From an uncultured Clostridium sp. (GTDB lineage Bacteria > Bacillota > Clostridia > Oscillospirales > Ruminococcaceae), in assembly GCA_902490335.1 (NCBI GenBank), contig CABUDL010000006.1:1-64000 (forward strand): a DNA stretch of 64,000 nucleotides, given 5' to 3'. Positions 18,149 through 26,130 of this stretch are shown one piece after another (the first letter of the stretch is position 1; each line of letters opens with the position of its first letter). The notes beneath the pieces are model-generated. The model had not been told where the DNA came from. It made no database searches and saw nothing but the letters and a program-made list of their open reading frames with translations. The position numbers were made by a program, and so were the translations under genes.

Positions 18149-19012
18149 TTATGCTTTGTTAATCGAGCCGAACAGCTCCATCTTCTCTTTTACCTTTTCT
18201 TTGATTGCTTCAAAGCCCGGTTTGAGAACCTTTCTTGGGTCGAAGCCCTTCTTCTGCTGGTCCATGTTTTCCTCAAAGTATTTGCGGACTGCTGCGGTGA
18301 ATACGATCTGGCATTCGGTGTTTACATTGATCTTGGAAACACCTTTGGAGATTGCATCCTTGACCATATCGTCAGGAATGCCGGTGCCGCCGTGCAGAAC
18401 CAGAGGCATGGTGCCGGTCTTTTCCTGAATCTGAGCCAGAACGTCCAGACGCAGACCTGCCCAGTTTTCAGGATATACGCCGTGGATGTTGCCGATGCCT
18501 GCTGCCAGCATATCAACGCCCAGCTCGCAGATGCTTGCACACTCATCCGGGTCTGCGATTTCGCCGCCGCCCAGTACGCCGTCTTCTTCGCCGCCGATTG
18601 CGCCGACCTCAGCCTCGACCGAGATGCCTTTGGAGTGAGCCAGTGCAACGATCTCCTTTGTCTTTTCTACGTTCTCTTCGATGCTGTATTTGGAGCCGTC
18701 GAACATAACCGAGGAGAAGCCCTTCTCGATACATTCTTTTGCTGCCTCATAGCTGCCGTGGTCCAGATGCAGCGCAACCGGAACGGTGATGCCCAGTTCT
18801 TCGATCATGCCGTTTACCATGCCGACGATGGTGGTGTAGCCACCCATGTACTTGCCTGCACCCTCGGAAACACCCAGGATAACCGGGGAATTATTTTCCT
18901 GAGCGGTCAGCAGGATGGCTTTGGTCCACTCCAGGTTGTTGATGTTGAAGTGACCAACTGCGTAGTGACCCGCTTTTGCTTTGTCCAGCATTTCTTTTGC
19001 AGAAACTAACAT
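18149..19012 (-). CDS. fba: Class II fructose-1,6-bisphosphate aldolase
   Basis: 287 residues. The metal/catalytic motif ALHLDHGSYE gives D84 and H85, and the phosphate-binding segments GSKYSIEENV and LHGGTGIPDD are intact. The enzyme reversibly splits fructose-1,6-bisphosphate into DHAP and glyceraldehyde-3-phosphate in glycolysis and gluconeogenesis, and is zinc dependent and cytoplasmic. ATG at 19012 has AAGGAGGA eight bases upstream; the reading frame is open far upstream but without such a site. It is divergent from the phosphohexomutase gene. Confidence 0.95.
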   Translation of the reverse strand: MLVSAKEMLDKAKAGHYAVGHFNINNLEWTKAILLTAQENNSPVILGVSEGAGKYMGGYTTIVGMVNGMIEELGITVPVALHLDHGSYEAAKECIEKGFSSVMFDGSKYSIEENVEKTKEIVALAHSKGISVEAEVGAIGGEEDGVLGGGEIADPDECASICELGVDMLAAGIGNIHGVYPENWAGLRLDVLAQIQEKTGTMPLVLHGGTGIPDDMVKDAISKGVSKINVNTECQIVFTAAVRKYFEENMDQQKKGFDPRKVLKPGFEAIKEKVKEKMELFGSINKA

Positions 19013-19084
19013 AATAAAGATCCTCCTTATTTTAAAAAACGATTCCTCCGCCGGGGTATGGGAAAAGCTTTTTTCATTGCTTTT

Positions 19085-19113
19085 ATTATAAACAATAACG
19101 GTAGGAAAATCAA
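19085..19113 (-). promoter_or_regulatory. Promoter of fba
   Basis: On the minus strand TTGATT (19108-19113), 17-bp spacer, TATAAT (19085-19090). The leader is about 66 nt. Confidence 0.7.
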
Positions 19114-19217
19114 TCGCTTTTCTTTTTTGCCGTTTCTCTCCTGCGCAAATCTTTTCTTTGATTAGTCCTGTTTGACCGTATCTTAACAGAAAAAGAGTCT
19201 TTTTCGACTGTATTTTG

Positions 19218-19246
19218 TTGACTTCTGAACAAAAAAGGCATAGAAT
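19218..19246 (+). promoter_or_regulatory. Promoter of the phosphohexomutase gene
   Basis: TTGACT (19218-19223), 17-bp spacer, TAGAAT (19241-19246). It is divergent from the fba promoter, about 105 bp away. Confidence 0.7.
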
Positions 19247-19329
19247 AAAAATAGACTCTATTGATTTTGTATAGTTTTTACGGCGGTTGTTCCAACTGTG
19301 TCGATCGCCGCCAGAAAGGATGATTTTGC

Positions 19330-21042
19330 ATGAACTATCTTGATACATACAACCTCTGGAAATCAAAGCAGCTGGAGGACCCGGACCTGATTGCAGAAAT
19401 GGTCGACATCGAAGGAAACGACTATGAAATCAAAGAACGCTTTGTAAAAATGCTGGAATTCGGCACCGCCGGTCTGCGCGGCATCCTTGGCGTAGGCACC
19501 AACCGCATGAACATCTACACCGTCGCTCTGGCTACCCAGGGCATGGCGGATTATATCAACGAAAAATATGAAAATCCATCGGTTGCCATCGCTTATGACA
19601 GCCGCATCAAGAGCGACCTGTTTGCCCGCGTGACCGCACGCGTCTTTGCAGCAAACGGGGTCAAGGCTTATCTCTTCAAGGAACTGATGCCGACCCCTAC
19701 CCTGTCCTTTGCCGTTCGTCAGCTGCATTGCAGCGCCGGCATCGTCATCACTGCCAGCCACAACCCAGCCCAGTACAACGGCTACAAAGCATACGGCGAC
19801 GACGGCTGCCAGCTGAACCCGCAGGCTGCTGCCAAGGTGCTGGAGCTTGCCAACAAAACCGACATCTTTGATGGTGTCAAAAAGATTTCTCTGGAACAGG
19901 GTCTGCGCAGCGGCATGATCGAGTATATCTCCGACGAGCTGGTCGACCAGTATCTCGACCGCGTCTTTGCGCTGCGTGTCAGCAAGGCACCGGTACAGCC
20001 AAGCCATCTGAAGGTGGTTTACACCCCGCTCAACGGCACCGGCAACAAGCTGGTCCGCTGCATCCTGGGAAGAATCGGCATCGAAGACATCGAGGTTGTG
20101 CGCGAGCAGGAGCGACCGGACGGCAACTTCCCAACCTGCCCATACCCGAACCCGGAGGAAAAATCCACCTTGCAACTGGGCATCCAGCTGTGCAAGAGCA
20201 TCGACGGTGACCTGGTGCTTGCCACCGACCCGGACGCTGACCGCGTCGGCATCGCAGTCAACCACCACGGCGAATATATCCTGCCGACCGGCAACGAAGT
20301 CGGCGTGCTGATGCTCGACTATATTGCAAAGCAGCGCATCGCACAGGGCACCATGCCCAAAAACCCGATCGCTGTCAAATCCATCGTGTCCACCCCGCTG
20401 GCAGACGTGGTCGCCAAAAGCTACGGCATCCAGATGATCAACGTGCTCACCGGCTTTAAATACATCGGCGAGCAGATCACCCTGCTGGAGCAGAAGGGCG
20501 AAGAAAACCGCTTCCTGCTGGGCTTTGAGGAAAGCTACGGCTATATGACCGGCGGTCATGTCCGCGACAAGGACGCTGTCAACGGCGCCATGATTATCTG
20601 CGAGATGGCGGAGTACTACAAAAAGCAGGGCAAGACACTGATTGACGCGCTCAACGACATCTTCTCCCGCTTTGGCGTCTATGCTGCCAAGGTCAAGGGC
20701 TACACCTTTGAAGGTACCGAAGGAATGGACAAGATGAGCGGCATTATGAAGCGACTGCGCGAAAATCCACCGAAGGATTTTGGCGGCTACAAGATTCTGT
20801 GCTGCTCGGACTACCTGATTTCCAAGCGCAGGGACTTCCGCACCGGCGGACAGACCGACATTCTGCTGCCGACCTCCAACGTGCTGGAATATGATTTGGA
20901 GAACAACCTCAAGCTGATTGTCCGTCCATCCGGCACCGAGCCGAAAATCAAGGTTTATCTGACCATCGTGACCAACGACAAGACACAGATTGAAACCATC
21001 GAGCAGCGCCTGCTTTCCAGCGCCGACCTTCTGATGAAATAA
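19330..21042 (+). CDS. Phosphoglucomutase/phosphomannomutase (PgcA-like)
   Basis: 570 residues, the length of the long PgcA-type alpha-phosphohexomutases. The active-site serine loop ITASHNP gives S143. The metal loop ATDPDADRVG, the sugar loop GFEESYGYM and the phosphate loop RPSGTEPKIKVY are all intact. The enzyme interconverts hexose 1- and 6-phosphates and so feeds UDP-glucose or glycogen and envelope polymer synthesis; an LTA-synthase-like gene lies nearby. Whether glucose, mannose or ribose phosphate is preferred cannot be told. AGAAAGGATG precedes the ATG. Confidence 0.92.
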   Translation: MNYLDTYNLWKSKQLEDPDLIAEMVDIEGNDYEIKERFVKMLEFGTAGLRGILGVGTNRMNIYTVALATQGMADYINEKYENPSVAIAYDSRIKSDLFARVTARVFAANGVKAYLFKELMPTPTLSFAVRQLHCSAGIVITASHNPAQYNGYKAYGDDGCQLNPQAAAKVLELANKTDIFDGVKKISLEQGLRSGMIEYISDELVDQYLDRVFALRVSKAPVQPSHLKVVYTPLNGTGNKLVRCILGRIGIEDIEVVREQERPDGNFPTCPYPNPEEKSTLQLGIQLCKSIDGDLVLATDPDADRVGIAVNHHGEYILPTGNEVGVLMLDYIAKQRIAQGTMPKNPIAVKSIVSTPLADVVAKSYGIQMINVLTGFKYIGEQITLLEQKGEENRFLLGFEESYGYMTGGHVRDKDAVNGAMIICEMAEYYKKQGKTLIDALNDIFSRFGVYAAKVKGYTFEGTEGMDKMSGIMKRLRENPPKDFGGYKILCCSDYLISKRRDFRTGGQTDILLPTSNVLEYDLENNLKLIVRPSGTEPKIKVYLTIVTNDKTQIETIEQRLLSSADLLMK

Positions 21043-21060
21043 GTTTGCCTTTCCCTTTTT

Positions 21061-21100
21061 ATGGATGGAGCTGTATGAAGCTCCATCCATTTTTGTTTTT
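21061..21100 (+). terminator. Terminator of the phosphohexomutase gene
   Basis: A perfect 12-bp stem ATGGATGGAGCT/AGCTCCATCCAT (21061-21072 with 21079-21090), then a T-rich tract. Confidence 0.92.
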
Positions 21101-21176
21101 CCGCCCTTTGGTTTATTTGCGCAAAAACCACAGTGATTTTATGTGATTTTTATACATGTGAATCTTCAGATTTCTC

Positions 21177-21204
21177 TTGCATTTTACATTCAGCTTGCTA
21201 TAAT
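21177..21204 (+). promoter_or_regulatory. Promoter of the second MATE gene
   Basis: TTGCAT (21177-21182), 16-bp spacer, TATAAT (21199-21204). Confidence 0.65.
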
Positions 21205-21265
21205 AAAAATTGTTTTAAAACGCGTGATAGCAAACGCTTTATTTTTTTAGAAAAGGATGGGAGCA

Positions 21266-22621
21266 ATGAAGAAATCGTATGAACTGGATATGTGCAACGG
21301 ACCAATTCTCGGAAAAATTCTGGTCTTTGCCATCCCACTGATGATCTCCGGCATTTTGCAGCTGCTTTTCAACGCTGCGGACATCATCGTTGTCGGTCGT
21401 TTCACCGGAAGCCAGGCTCTGGCTGCCGTCGGTTCGACCAGCGCGCTGATCAACCTGATTATCAATCTTTTTATCGGCGTTTCGGTCGGAGCCAACGTCG
21501 TGGTTGCCCGCAACTACGGTGCCAAGGACTATGACGGCATCCACGGAGCAGTACACACCTCGGTCCTGACTGCCATCTGGGGCGGCATCATCTTGATTTT
21601 TGTCGGCATCCTGCTGGCGCGCCCGATGCTGGAAATGATGGGCACCCCGGAGGATGTCATCGACCTGTCGGTTCTGTATATGCGCATCTACTTTGTGGGG
21701 ATGCCTGCCTTTATGATGTACAACTTTGGTGCTGCCATCCTGCGTGCCATCGGCGACACCAAGCGCCCGCTCTACTTTTTGACCCTGTCGGGCGTGGTCA
21801 ACGTTGTCCTCAACCTGTTCTTTGTCATCGTCTTTCACATGGGTGTGGCAGGTGTTGCGCTGGCGACCATTATTTCCCAGGCAATTTCCGCATTTTTGAT
21901 TGTCCTGTGTCTGATGAAGATGGACGGTCCCTGCCATCTGGACTTTAAGCATCTGAAGTTCCACCCCGAGCAGCTCAAGTCGATGCTGCGCATCGGTCTG
22001 CCTGCCGGCTTGCAGGGAGCCATCTTCAGCATTTCCAACGTCCTGATTCAGTCCTCCGTCAACTCCTTTGGTTCTCAGGTCATGGCGGGCAACACCGCTG
22101 CGGGCAACATCGAAGGCTTTGTCTACAACTCGATGAATGCCGTTTACCAGACCTCTCTGAGCTTTACCAGCCAGAACATGGGCGCCAAAAAGTTTGACCG
22201 TGTCAACAAGATTCTCTTCCAGTGTCTGCTGGTCGTCACTGCCATCGGTCTGCTGATGGGCGGCGGCGCTTATCTGCTGGGCGAACCGCTGCTGGGCATC
22301 TACACCTCCAGCCCGGAAGTTGTTTCCTATGGCATGATTCGACTCAAATATGTTTGCGCGACCTACTTCCTCTGCGGCTTGATGGATGTTATGGTTGGCA
22401 CCATCCGCGGCATGGGATATTCCATTATGCCGATGCTGGTTTCTCTGACCGGTGCGTGCGCATTCCGTGTCATCTGGATTTTCACCATCTTCCAGATGGA
22501 CCGTACCCTGGACTGTCTGTACATCTCCTACCCAATCTCCTGGATATTGACCGCAGGTGTTCATCTCATCTGCTACTTCATCGTCCGCAAGAAAGCCTTT
22601 GCCCGTGCTGCTGCTCAATAA
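21266..22621 (+). CDS. MATE-family efflux transporter
   Basis: 451 residues with about 12 membrane segments. The N-terminal repeat reads ILVFAIPLMISGILQLLFNAADIIVVGRFTG and is clearly paralogous to the gene at 11623-12981. It is an inner-membrane cation-driven exporter of unknown substrate. ATG at 21266 is favoured over 21257 because AAAAGG lies nine bases upstream. The stop codon abuts the hairpin repeat array. Confidence 0.87.
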   Translation: MKKSYELDMCNGPILGKILVFAIPLMISGILQLLFNAADIIVVGRFTGSQALAAVGSTSALINLIINLFIGVSVGANVVVARNYGAKDYDGIHGAVHTSVLTAIWGGIILIFVGILLARPMLEMMGTPEDVIDLSVLYMRIYFVGMPAFMMYNFGAAILRAIGDTKRPLYFLTLSGVVNVVLNLFFVIVFHMGVAGVALATIISQAISAFLIVLCLMKMDGPCHLDFKHLKFHPEQLKSMLRIGLPAGLQGAIFSISNVLIQSSVNSFGSQVMAGNTAAGNIEGFVYNSMNAVYQTSLSFTSQNMGAKKFDRVNKILFQCLLVVTAIGLLMGGGAYLLGEPLLGIYTSSPEVVSYGMIRLKYVCATYFLCGLMDVMVGTIRGMGYSIMPMLVSLTGACAFRVIWIFTIFQMDRTLDCLYISYPISWILTAGVHLICYFIVRKKAFARAAAQ

Positions 22622-23036
22622 CCCACTTTTTCTTTACTAAAAAGAAAAAGCGGGCTAAAAGAAAAGTGTTCCGCTTCGCGCCCTACTTTTTCTTTGCTAA
22701 AAAGAAAAAGTAGGCAAAAAGAAAAGAATTCGCTCCGCGCCATACTTTTTCTTTACTAAAAAGAAAAAGTGGGCAAAAAGAAAAGAGTTCCGCTTCGCGG
22801 TGTTCTTTCGGGAGTTTGCCAAAAAACGCAGGCACCCTACTTTTTCTTTACTAAAAAGAAAAAGTATGCAAAAAGAAAAGAATTCGCTTTGCGATGTTCT
22901 TTCGGGAGTTTGCCAAAAAGCATAGGCACCATACTTTTTCTTTACTAAAAAGAAAAAGCAGGCTAAAAGAAAAGGATTCGCTTTGCGATGTTCTTTCGGA
23001 AGCTTGCCAAAAAGAAAAGTTCTCCGCCAAACAGAA
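22622..23036. repeat. Five-copy array of a hairpin-forming intergenic repeat
   Basis: Five copies of a ~29-bp imperfect palindrome with the core ACTTTTTCTTTACTAAAAAGAAAAAGT begin near 22624, 22683, 22742, 22838 and 22931. Each is followed by a GGCAAAAAGAAAAG-type linker and TTCGCTYYGCG. Spacing is about 60 bp for the first three and about 94 bp for the last two, where an extra module GTTCTTTCGGGAGTTTGCCAAAAA is present. A sixth, decayed linker lies at ~23000-23036. The stems carry A/T-rich arms that could act as repeated bidirectional terminators. Confidence 0.85.
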
Positions 23037-23044
23037 AAAGTTTC

Positions 23045-23085
23045 AGCAGGGACATCCTCTTAAAGGAGGATGTCCCTGCTATTTT
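23045..23085 (+). terminator. Terminator at the end of the repeat array
   Basis: A perfect 15-bp stem (23045-23059 with 23066-23080), then ATTTT. Confidence 0.8.
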
Positions 23086-23089
23086 ACAT

Positions 23090-23118
23090 TTGACAGTTCT
23101 TTACTTTTCCGCTATAAT
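23090..23118 (+). promoter_or_regulatory. Promoter of the LTA-synthase-like gene
   Basis: TTGACA (23090-23095), 17-bp spacer, TATAAT (23113-23118): consensus hexamers with ideal spacing. Confidence 0.8.
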
Positions 23119-23155
23119 ACCCTTACTCTCCATAAAACCAACGGCTTTTTGAGGT

Positions 23156-23200
23156 GAGTCCCGCTGCTTTCATCGTTTGATTGTGCAAGGGACTCTTTTT
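23156..23200 (+). promoter_or_regulatory. Terminator-like attenuator in the leader of the LTA-synthase-like gene
   Basis: Stem GAGTCCC/GGGACTC (23156-23162 with 23189-23195) is followed directly by TTTTT. It lies inside the ~115-nt leader, between promoter and start codon, so some transcripts should end before the gene. No known riboswitch class is recognised. Confidence 0.55.
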
Positions 23201-23241
23201 CATTGTCCATCCCATCAGGAAAGGAAGAACCACCGACTAAT

Positions 23242-25065
23242 ATGAATTCTATCAAACGTTATTTTACGAAGCATTTTACCCCCTCAGAGGGAAAGCTGCT
23301 TTTACTCATGCTGCTCACTCCCATCACCGCCTTTTATCTGATGCAGTTTGCTTACAGCGGCAGCCTGCCGTGGGACTATCCTGCGGGCATCCTGCTGGCA
23401 AACTACCTCTGCATCGGAGCCGTCCACTTTACCCTGTGCGCTCTGACCAACTACATCGTCCTCTGCTGCTTTGTGACCCACCTGCTGTGCTTTTTGTGGG
23501 GGACTGCCAACTACTATGTTTCCCTCTTCCGCGGCACTCCCATCCTGCCGTGGGACTTCACCGCTTTAGGCACCGCTGCTGCCGTGGCGGACAGCTATCA
23601 TTTTTCCGTCAGCCGTCAGATGGGCATTTCCCTTATTTTGCTGGCGCTGCTCTTCCTGCTGCTGCGCCGTCGGATGAAAAGCGGTCGTTTTCGTCCCTCT
23701 AAAAACCGTCTGCGGGCAAGGGCTGCCTATCTGTGCGCCATCGTCGCCTGCGCCTATCCGGTTTTACAGCCCAGCGCGCTGGAAAGCTTCGGTGTACGCA
23801 CCGACGTCTGGGACCAGTCCGGTTCCTACTCCAAGGACGGCGCCCTTGCTGTTTTTCTGCGCAACACCCAGTTTATGTCGGTCGAACCGCCGCAGGACCC
23901 TTCCGCGCAGAACGTCCGGCGGATTGCACAGGCAGTCACCCCTGTCGAACCGGCTGTTTCCACCGATACCCGTCCGAACATCATCGCCATCATGAACGAA
24001 TCCTGGGCGGATTTTGAAAGCTTCGGCAACCTTTCTCTGAGCGAAAGTGTCACCGATTTCATCGACTCGCTGGACAACTGCATCCGTGGGCACTGCTACA
24101 CCTCTGTCTTTGGCGCGGGCACCAGCGCCAGCGAATTTGAATTCCTGACCGGCAACTCGATGGCATTCCTGCCTTCGGGCAGCATCCCCTACCAGCAGTA
24201 CATTCTGGAACCTTCCTCCTCCCTGGCTTCGCTGCTCAAAGAAAACGGCTACCGCACCCTTGCCTTCCACCCGGGCGAGCGCACCTCCTGGCAGCGCAAT
24301 CAGGCTTATCCGCTGCTGGGCTTCGACCGCTTCAAATGCGTGGAGGATATGGACGTTCCCATCACCGAGGAGCACGGCTATGTCAGCGACCAATCCTCCT
24401 TTGAGCAGATTATCTATGAATTTGAGCACAAGTCCCCGCAGGAGCGATTATTCCTCTTCAATGTGACCATCCAGAACCACGGCAGCTATACGGTGGAAAA
24501 CTATCCCGCACAGGTACAGCTGACCGACCAGCCCGGTCGATACCCGATGGCAGAGCAGTACCTTACGCTGGCAAACAAGACCGACGAAGCATTCAAGCTG
24601 CTGGTGGACTACTTCAGCCGCCAGCAGCAGCCGACCATCATCCTGATGTTCGGCGACCACCAGCCGTCGGTGGAGCAGGAATTTCTGGACAAGGCATACG
24701 GTGTCACACAGGACCAGATGACGATGGAGCAGTATATGGGACGCTATCAAACTCCCTTCCTGATTTGGGCAAACTACCCGCTGCCGCAGACCGAACTGCC
24801 GGTCAGCAGCCTGAACTTTTTGGGTCAGCACCTGCTCTCCCTTTCCGGCATCCGCAATTCTGTTTACGGCGATTACCTGTCCGGCTTTGAGCAGCAGCTG
24901 CCGGCATTTACCTTCGTCGGCTATATGGATGCGGAGGGCAAGGCATACAGCCATTTGGAGAGCAACCGCTACGACCCTCTGATTGAGGACTACCGCGCCT
25001 TTGCCTACAACAACCTGTTTGGCGCACAGCAGCGGTGCGGCTCCTTTTTTCAGCCGCCGCAGTAA
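23242..25065 (+). CDS. LTA synthase-like phosphoglycerol transferase (sulfatase fold)
   Basis: 607 residues. About five N-terminal membrane segments (~15-175) are followed by an extracytoplasmic sulfatase-fold domain. NIIAIMNESWADFE carries the metal-binding acidic residue. GAGTSASEFEFLTG provides the catalytic threonine T294, and MFGDHQPS the later metal ligands. Enzymes of this family move glycerol-phosphate from phosphatidylglycerol onto teichoic acid or other envelope glycans outside the membrane. The exact polymer is unknown. ATG at 23242 is chosen over a TTG at 23203; AGGAAAGGAAG lies about 13 nt upstream, which is slightly far. Confidence 0.88.
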   Translation: MNSIKRYFTKHFTPSEGKLLLLMLLTPITAFYLMQFAYSGSLPWDYPAGILLANYLCIGAVHFTLCALTNYIVLCCFVTHLLCFLWGTANYYVSLFRGTPILPWDFTALGTAAAVADSYHFSVSRQMGISLILLALLFLLLRRRMKSGRFRPSKNRLRARAAYLCAIVACAYPVLQPSALESFGVRTDVWDQSGSYSKDGALAVFLRNTQFMSVEPPQDPSAQNVRRIAQAVTPVEPAVSTDTRPNIIAIMNESWADFESFGNLSLSESVTDFIDSLDNCIRGHCYTSVFGAGTSASEFEFLTGNSMAFLPSGSIPYQQYILEPSSSLASLLKENGYRTLAFHPGERTSWQRNQAYPLLGFDRFKCVEDMDVPITEEHGYVSDQSSFEQIIYEFEHKSPQERLFLFNVTIQNHGSYTVENYPAQVQLTDQPGRYPMAEQYLTLANKTDEAFKLLVDYFSRQQQPTIILMFGDHQPSVEQEFLDKAYGVTQDQMTMEQYMGRYQTPFLIWANYPLPQTELPVSSLNFLGQHLLSLSGIRNSVYGDYLSGFEQQLPAFTFVGYMDAEGKAYSHLESNRYDPLIEDYRAFAYNNLFGAQQRCGSFFQPPQ

Positions 25066-25079
25066 ATTCTGCTGCAAAC

Positions 25080-25131
25080 AAAACCCCTCGGACGACCTTT
25101 GCTGTTGTGCAAAAGTCGTCCGAGGGGTTTT
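25080..25131. terminator. Bidirectional terminator
   Basis: A perfect 17-bp stem (25080-25096 with 25115-25131) between convergent genes. Confidence 0.93.
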
Positions 25132-25142
25132 CTGTTCTTTTG

Positions 25143-26102
25143 TTATTTTAAGGTAACGCCGGTGTAGTAGTGGGTCAGGATTTCCTCATAGTCCCAGCCG
25201 CGCTGCGCAAAGTAGTCGGCGCCCTGCTGGCTCATGCCCACTCCGTGACCATAGCCGTAGGTGGTGAAGATAAACTCCCCATCGTCATATTCCACCTCAA
25301 AAGCCGCCGAAGGAAGTGCAAACTCCATCAGCTCCTCGCGCACCTCGCGACCGCTGAGCCTTCTTCCGCAGACACGGATGGAATCGACATATCGTCCGTT
25401 GATGTACTCCTCATCCTCAAACCATTCGTCCGGGTCGCTGTAATCGTACGGGTCCACATCCAGATTATCCTCGATGTACCGGGCAATCTCCTCCTCCGAG
25501 AAGCGTTTGACAGCGCCATACGCTTTCAGGGTAGTGTCGCCGGGACTTTCCACGCTGCGCAGATAAGGCAGATAGCCTCCCCAAACATTTTCCGAATCGA
25601 CCGAATTGCCCGCATTGGAAGCACAGTAGGTGGCATTGATATATTCACCCTGATAGTACAACGCTTCGCCGATCACCTGCTCGACCGCATCCTCGACCTT
25701 GGCAGAAACGCTGCTCTTTGCCGGCAGGGACGGGATGACCCCCTTCTGATTGTTGTAGCGAATATAGGTGTATGCCGCTACTGCCTGCGCTTTAAGTGCC
25801 TCCTCGCGGAAGCTGGCGCCCATCTCTGCTTCTACCACCCGTCCGACGATATTCTGCGCCGAGCCTTTGACCGTTTTGCCGTTGACCTTGATGGCAAGGG
25901 TGTTTTTGCTCATTGCTTTGGAGCTGCTGCTCGAGCTGCTCTGCTCGGAAGATTTTCGCTTGAGGGTAGTGCGCTCGGATTTTTCGCTGCTATCCATCTT
26001 TTTCTTGGTACTGCTCAGACCCAGGTAATCCTCCAACTGGCTGTACAGCTGCTCTCTGACGTCCTGGCTGGGCTGCTGTTGTACATTCTGTGCTTGTATC
26101 AT
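25143..26102 (-). CDS. SpoIID/LytB-domain protein lacking an export signal
   Basis: 319 residues. Residues ~85-319 form a SpoIID domain: GRVVEAEMGASFREEALKAQAVAAYTYIR contains the expected catalytic glutamate. TYCASNAGNSVDSENVWGG and YGYGHGVGMSQQGADYFAQRG are family hallmarks. SpoIID is a lytic transglycosylase that trims peptidoglycan during engulfment. Here the N terminus (MIQAQNVQQQPSQDV) has no signal peptide or membrane helix, and only 28 bp separate the gene from the upstream sortase gene, so no longer start exists. GGAGGA lies eight bases before the ATG. A serine run (~52-62) links the N-terminal segment to the domain. Export must be unconventional, or the substrate is reached after lysis. 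Confidence 0.85.
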   Translation of the reverse strand: MIQAQNVQQQPSQDVREQLYSQLEDYLGLSSTKKKMDSSEKSERTTLKRKSSEQSSSSSSSKAMSKNTLAIKVNGKTVKGSAQNIVGRVVEAEMGASFREEALKAQAVAAYTYIRYNNQKGVIPSLPAKSSVSAKVEDAVEQVIGEALYYQGEYINATYCASNAGNSVDSENVWGGYLPYLRSVESPGDTTLKAYGAVKRFSEEEIARYIEDNLDVDPYDYSDPDEWFEDEEYINGRYVDSIRVCGRRLSGREVREELMEFALPSAAFEVEYDDGEFIFTTYGYGHGVGMSQQGADYFAQRGWDYEEILTHYYTGVTLK

Positions 26103-26130
26103 CTGCTTGTTCCTCCTTACATGATATGGC

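Noticed and set aside
19363..21090. 575-codon minus-strand frame opposite the phosphohexomutase gene
   Set aside because: An antisense shadow: no recognisable motifs, while the plus strand has an intact active site.
22894..23157. Small open frames inside the hairpin repeat array and following it
   Set aside because: They translate the repeat itself (Phe/Lys runs) and span a terminator and a promoter. No ribosome site.
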